A stretch of 9,344 nucleotides of DNA, from assembly GCA_905373605.1 (NCBI GenBank), contig CAJPTO010000114.1, positions 1 through 9,344 on the forward strand, written 5' to 3'. This document shows, piece by piece, positions 8,432 through 9,344 of the stretch. The position numbers were made by a program, and so were the translations under genes. Each line of letters begins with the position of its first letter. Within the stretch, counting starts at the first letter, position 1. The stretch comes from an uncultured Prevotella sp. (lineage in GTDB: Bacteria > Bacteroidota > Bacteroidia > Bacteroidales > Bacteroidaceae). Under the pieces are notes generated by a model. It made no database searches. It was not told the origin of the DNA and worked only from the letters and a program-made list of their open reading frames with translations.

Positions 8432-8537
8432 GTCTTTTAGCTTTTACCAGACCCTTTTTCGTTTAGGCTTTCTGTAACATGGTGCGCAATGCTCCGTCTG
8501 TTGTAAACGAAAACTGTCCAGCTAAAAGCTAAAAAAC
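8432..8537 (-). promoter_or_regulatory. Nested inverted repeat in the susC leader (candidate structured 5' UTR)
   Basis: TTTTAGCTTTTA (8435-8446) and TAAAAGCTAAAA (8523-8534) are perfectly complementary over 12 bases, and the match extends imperfectly outward to about 8432 and 8537. Inside, TCGTTTA (8459-8465) and TAAACGA (8504-8510) are a second perfect 7-base pair of arms. If susC is transcribed from the -7 box at 8589-8582, the whole structure is in the leader, with its near edge about 70 bases before the start codon. No known riboswitch class is recognised. The structure and any function are inference from complementarity alone. Confidence 0.5.
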
Positions 8538-8581
8538 GACATAGGCAATTTCTAGATTTCCACCAGATTTGTTTACATCGG

Positions 8582-8589
8582 CAAAGTTA
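8582..8589 (-). promoter_or_regulatory. Candidate -7 promoter box for the susC-susD operon
   Basis: The minus strand reads TAACTTTG from 8589 to 8582, a full match to the Bacteroidota -7 consensus TAnnTTTG. No TTTG-type -33 box is seen about 20 bases upstream, which would fit a promoter that depends on an activator. The start site would be near 8575, giving a leader of roughly 210 bases before the SusC-type ATG. A weaker box, CAGGTTTG at 8408-8401, is an alternative nearer the gene. Confidence 0.5.
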
Positions 8590-8618
8590 CAGCTTGTTTC
8601 TCAAGGAGGCTTTCTTGT

Positions 8619-8690
8619 TCGTCCGTTTGTGTTTCTGTGGCGTTCAAAGGCGTTTTCACCAGCGTCCAAACATTTTCACGTGCGTTCAAA
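8619..8690. promoter_or_regulatory. Helically phased direct repeats upstream of susC, candidate HTCS/AraC-type operator
   Basis: Three 9-base elements lie in the same direction: GCGTTCAAA at 8640, GCGTCCAAA at 8662 and GCGTTCAAA at 8682. A degenerate fourth, TCGTCCGTT, is at 8619. The start-to-start distances are 21, 22 and 20 bases, about two helical turns. The copies at 8640 and 8662 are each followed by TTTTCAC. AraC-family DNA-binding domains, which HTCS proteins carry at their C-terminus, typically bind tandem half-sites about 21 bases apart. The array ends about 30 bases upstream of the candidate susC -7 box, where an activator would be expected. No binding evidence is available here. 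Confidence 0.5.
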
Positions 8691-8768
8691 TCGGCTGTTT
8701 GGCCGTGGAAAAGCGGGGTGAACCTTGCCCTCTTTTCATCTTTTAACGCATGCCGCACGGCAAAAGGC

Positions 8769-8799
8769 TTGCCCCTTAAGCGGCTTATTCGTAACTTTG
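8769..8799 (+). promoter_or_regulatory. Candidate promoter of the HTCS gene
   Basis: TAACTTTG at 8792-8799 matches the Bacteroidota -7 consensus TAnnTTTG in full. TTG at 8769-8771 (three of four bases of the -33 TTTG box) lies 20 bases upstream, within the usual spacing. Transcription would start near 8805, leaving a very short leader of about 10 bases before the ATG at 8815. Confidence 0.6.
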
Positions 8800-8814
8800 T
8801 GGAAAAGCTAACAG

Positions 8815-9344
8815 ATGACACCTTTTTACATTCGCAACATGGCCTTGGCTGGCATGGCCCTCCTTGTGCTGGCATGCGGCGACAACAAGCGCAAACCAAC
8901 GCATGCCAACAGTCAGAGCATGGTGATTGCCGACGAAATATCTAACCACAACGTGCGCGGTTTTGCCGAAGACGCGCAGGGACATTTATGGATGGCTACT
9001 TTTAGAGGGCTGAACAAGTTTGACGGAGCGAAGTTTTACCAATATTTCTGCACCGACGACAGCTCTGGGCTGCCCGACAATAACATCACGGCCGTGGTGC
9101 GCGACATGAAAAACCGCCTTTGGGTGGCCACTGTTAACGGCGTTTGCCGCTATACGGACCAAAACTCCTTTGAACGCATAGACATAGACGACACCAACCG
9201 CAACGTTACGCAGCTGTTGGTGGGACGCAACAACCGCATCTTGGCTTACAACGTGGGGAGCGTGCTGCAATATGATGAACGCAAAGGCCGATTTGTGAAG
9301 CTGCTGCATGGCCTCGATGCCCAACACCTGTTTATGGGGCGCGT
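8815..9344 (+). CDS. N-terminal part of a hybrid two-component system (HTCS) sensor/regulator, runs off the window
   Basis: From the ATG at 8815 there are 176 codons open to the window edge. An in-frame TAA at 8809 fixes this as the most upstream start. Residues 1-21 are a hydrophobic export signal ending LVLAC, so Cys21 could be a lipobox cysteine. Three two-component-regulator propeller repeats follow: about 46-70 (VRGFAEDAQGHLWMATFRG), 90-115 (ITAVVRDMKNRLWVATVNG) and 130-155 (VTQLLVGRNNRILAYNVG). Such repeats build the periplasmic sensor of HTCS proteins, which continue with a histidine kinase, receiver and AraC-type DNA-binding domain in one chain; those parts lie outside the window, so the full architecture is inferred. 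In this family the sensor binds a breakdown product of the target glycan and the protein activates the neighbouring susC-susD operon. Divergent placement next to susC supports that role. A stand-alone propeller sensor kinase is the main alternative. Confidence 0.85.
   Translation, partial: MTPFYIRNMALAGMALLVLACGDNKRKPTHANSQSMVIADEISNHNVRGFAEDAQGHLWMATFRGLNKFDGAKFYQYFCTDDSSGLPDNNITAVVRDMKNRLWVATVNGVCRYTDQNSFERIDIDDTNRNVTQLLVGRNNRILAYNVGSVLQYDERKGRFVKLLHGLDAQHLFMGR

Noticed and set aside
8573..8899. A 108-codon minus-strand frame across the divergent intergenic region and the start of the HTCS gene
   Set aside because: It covers the candidate operator and the HTCS coding start, has no recognisable domain, and is Cys/Arg/Pro-rich like a chance frame.
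8637..8945. A 102-codon plus-strand frame overlapping the HTCS start in another phase
   Set aside because: The HTCS frame shows clear propeller repeats; this frame shows none and contains the operator repeats as if coding.
1..9344. CRISPR array, tRNA or rRNA gene, insertion sequence, phage or toxin-antitoxin genes
   Set aside because: No spaced direct-repeat array, cloverleaf, transposase motif or terminal inverted repeats were seen on either strand; the 3548-3659 repeats are contiguous and have no spacers.

Overview
The window looks like a polysaccharide (or glycoside) utilization locus from a member of the Bacteroidota, most likely Prevotella-like. The grounds are an adjacent SusC/SusD pair, a divergent gene that opens like a hybrid two-component system (HTCS) sensor, start codons without Shine-Dalgarno sequences, and TAnnTTTG-type -7 promoter boxes. 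Genus is inference from style only; there is no rRNA or other marker gene.

Layout, right to left along the minus strand: a SusC/RagA-type TonB-dependent outer-membrane transporter (8362-5303), 24 bases, then a SusD/RagB-type lipoprotein (5278-3710). A 184-base spacer follows, holding an inverted repeat and a 16-bp tandem repeat. Next come a secreted esterase with an N-terminal E-set domain (3525-2320) and a secreted family 3 glycoside hydrolase (2323 to the left edge, not finished). Esterase and hydrolase share an ATGA stop/start overlap. On the plus strand, after a 452-base divergent intergenic region, the HTCS-type gene begins at 8815 and runs off the right edge.

Likely joint function: SusD captures a glycan or glycoside at the cell surface and SusC imports it with TonB energy. 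In the periplasm the esterase removes an ester group (feruloyl, acetyl or similar) and the GH3 enzyme cleaves terminal beta-linked sugars. The divergent sensor probably detects a released sugar and activates susC. No endo-acting glycanase and no additional surface glycan-binding protein are visible, so the substrate may be small, or further genes may lie to the left.

The protein-coding content is a recognisable type. The less ordinary signals are in the non-coding DNA: helically phased repeats upstream of susC (candidate operator), a long nested inverted repeat in the susC leader, and the G-poor tandem repeat plus hairpin between susD and the enzyme genes.
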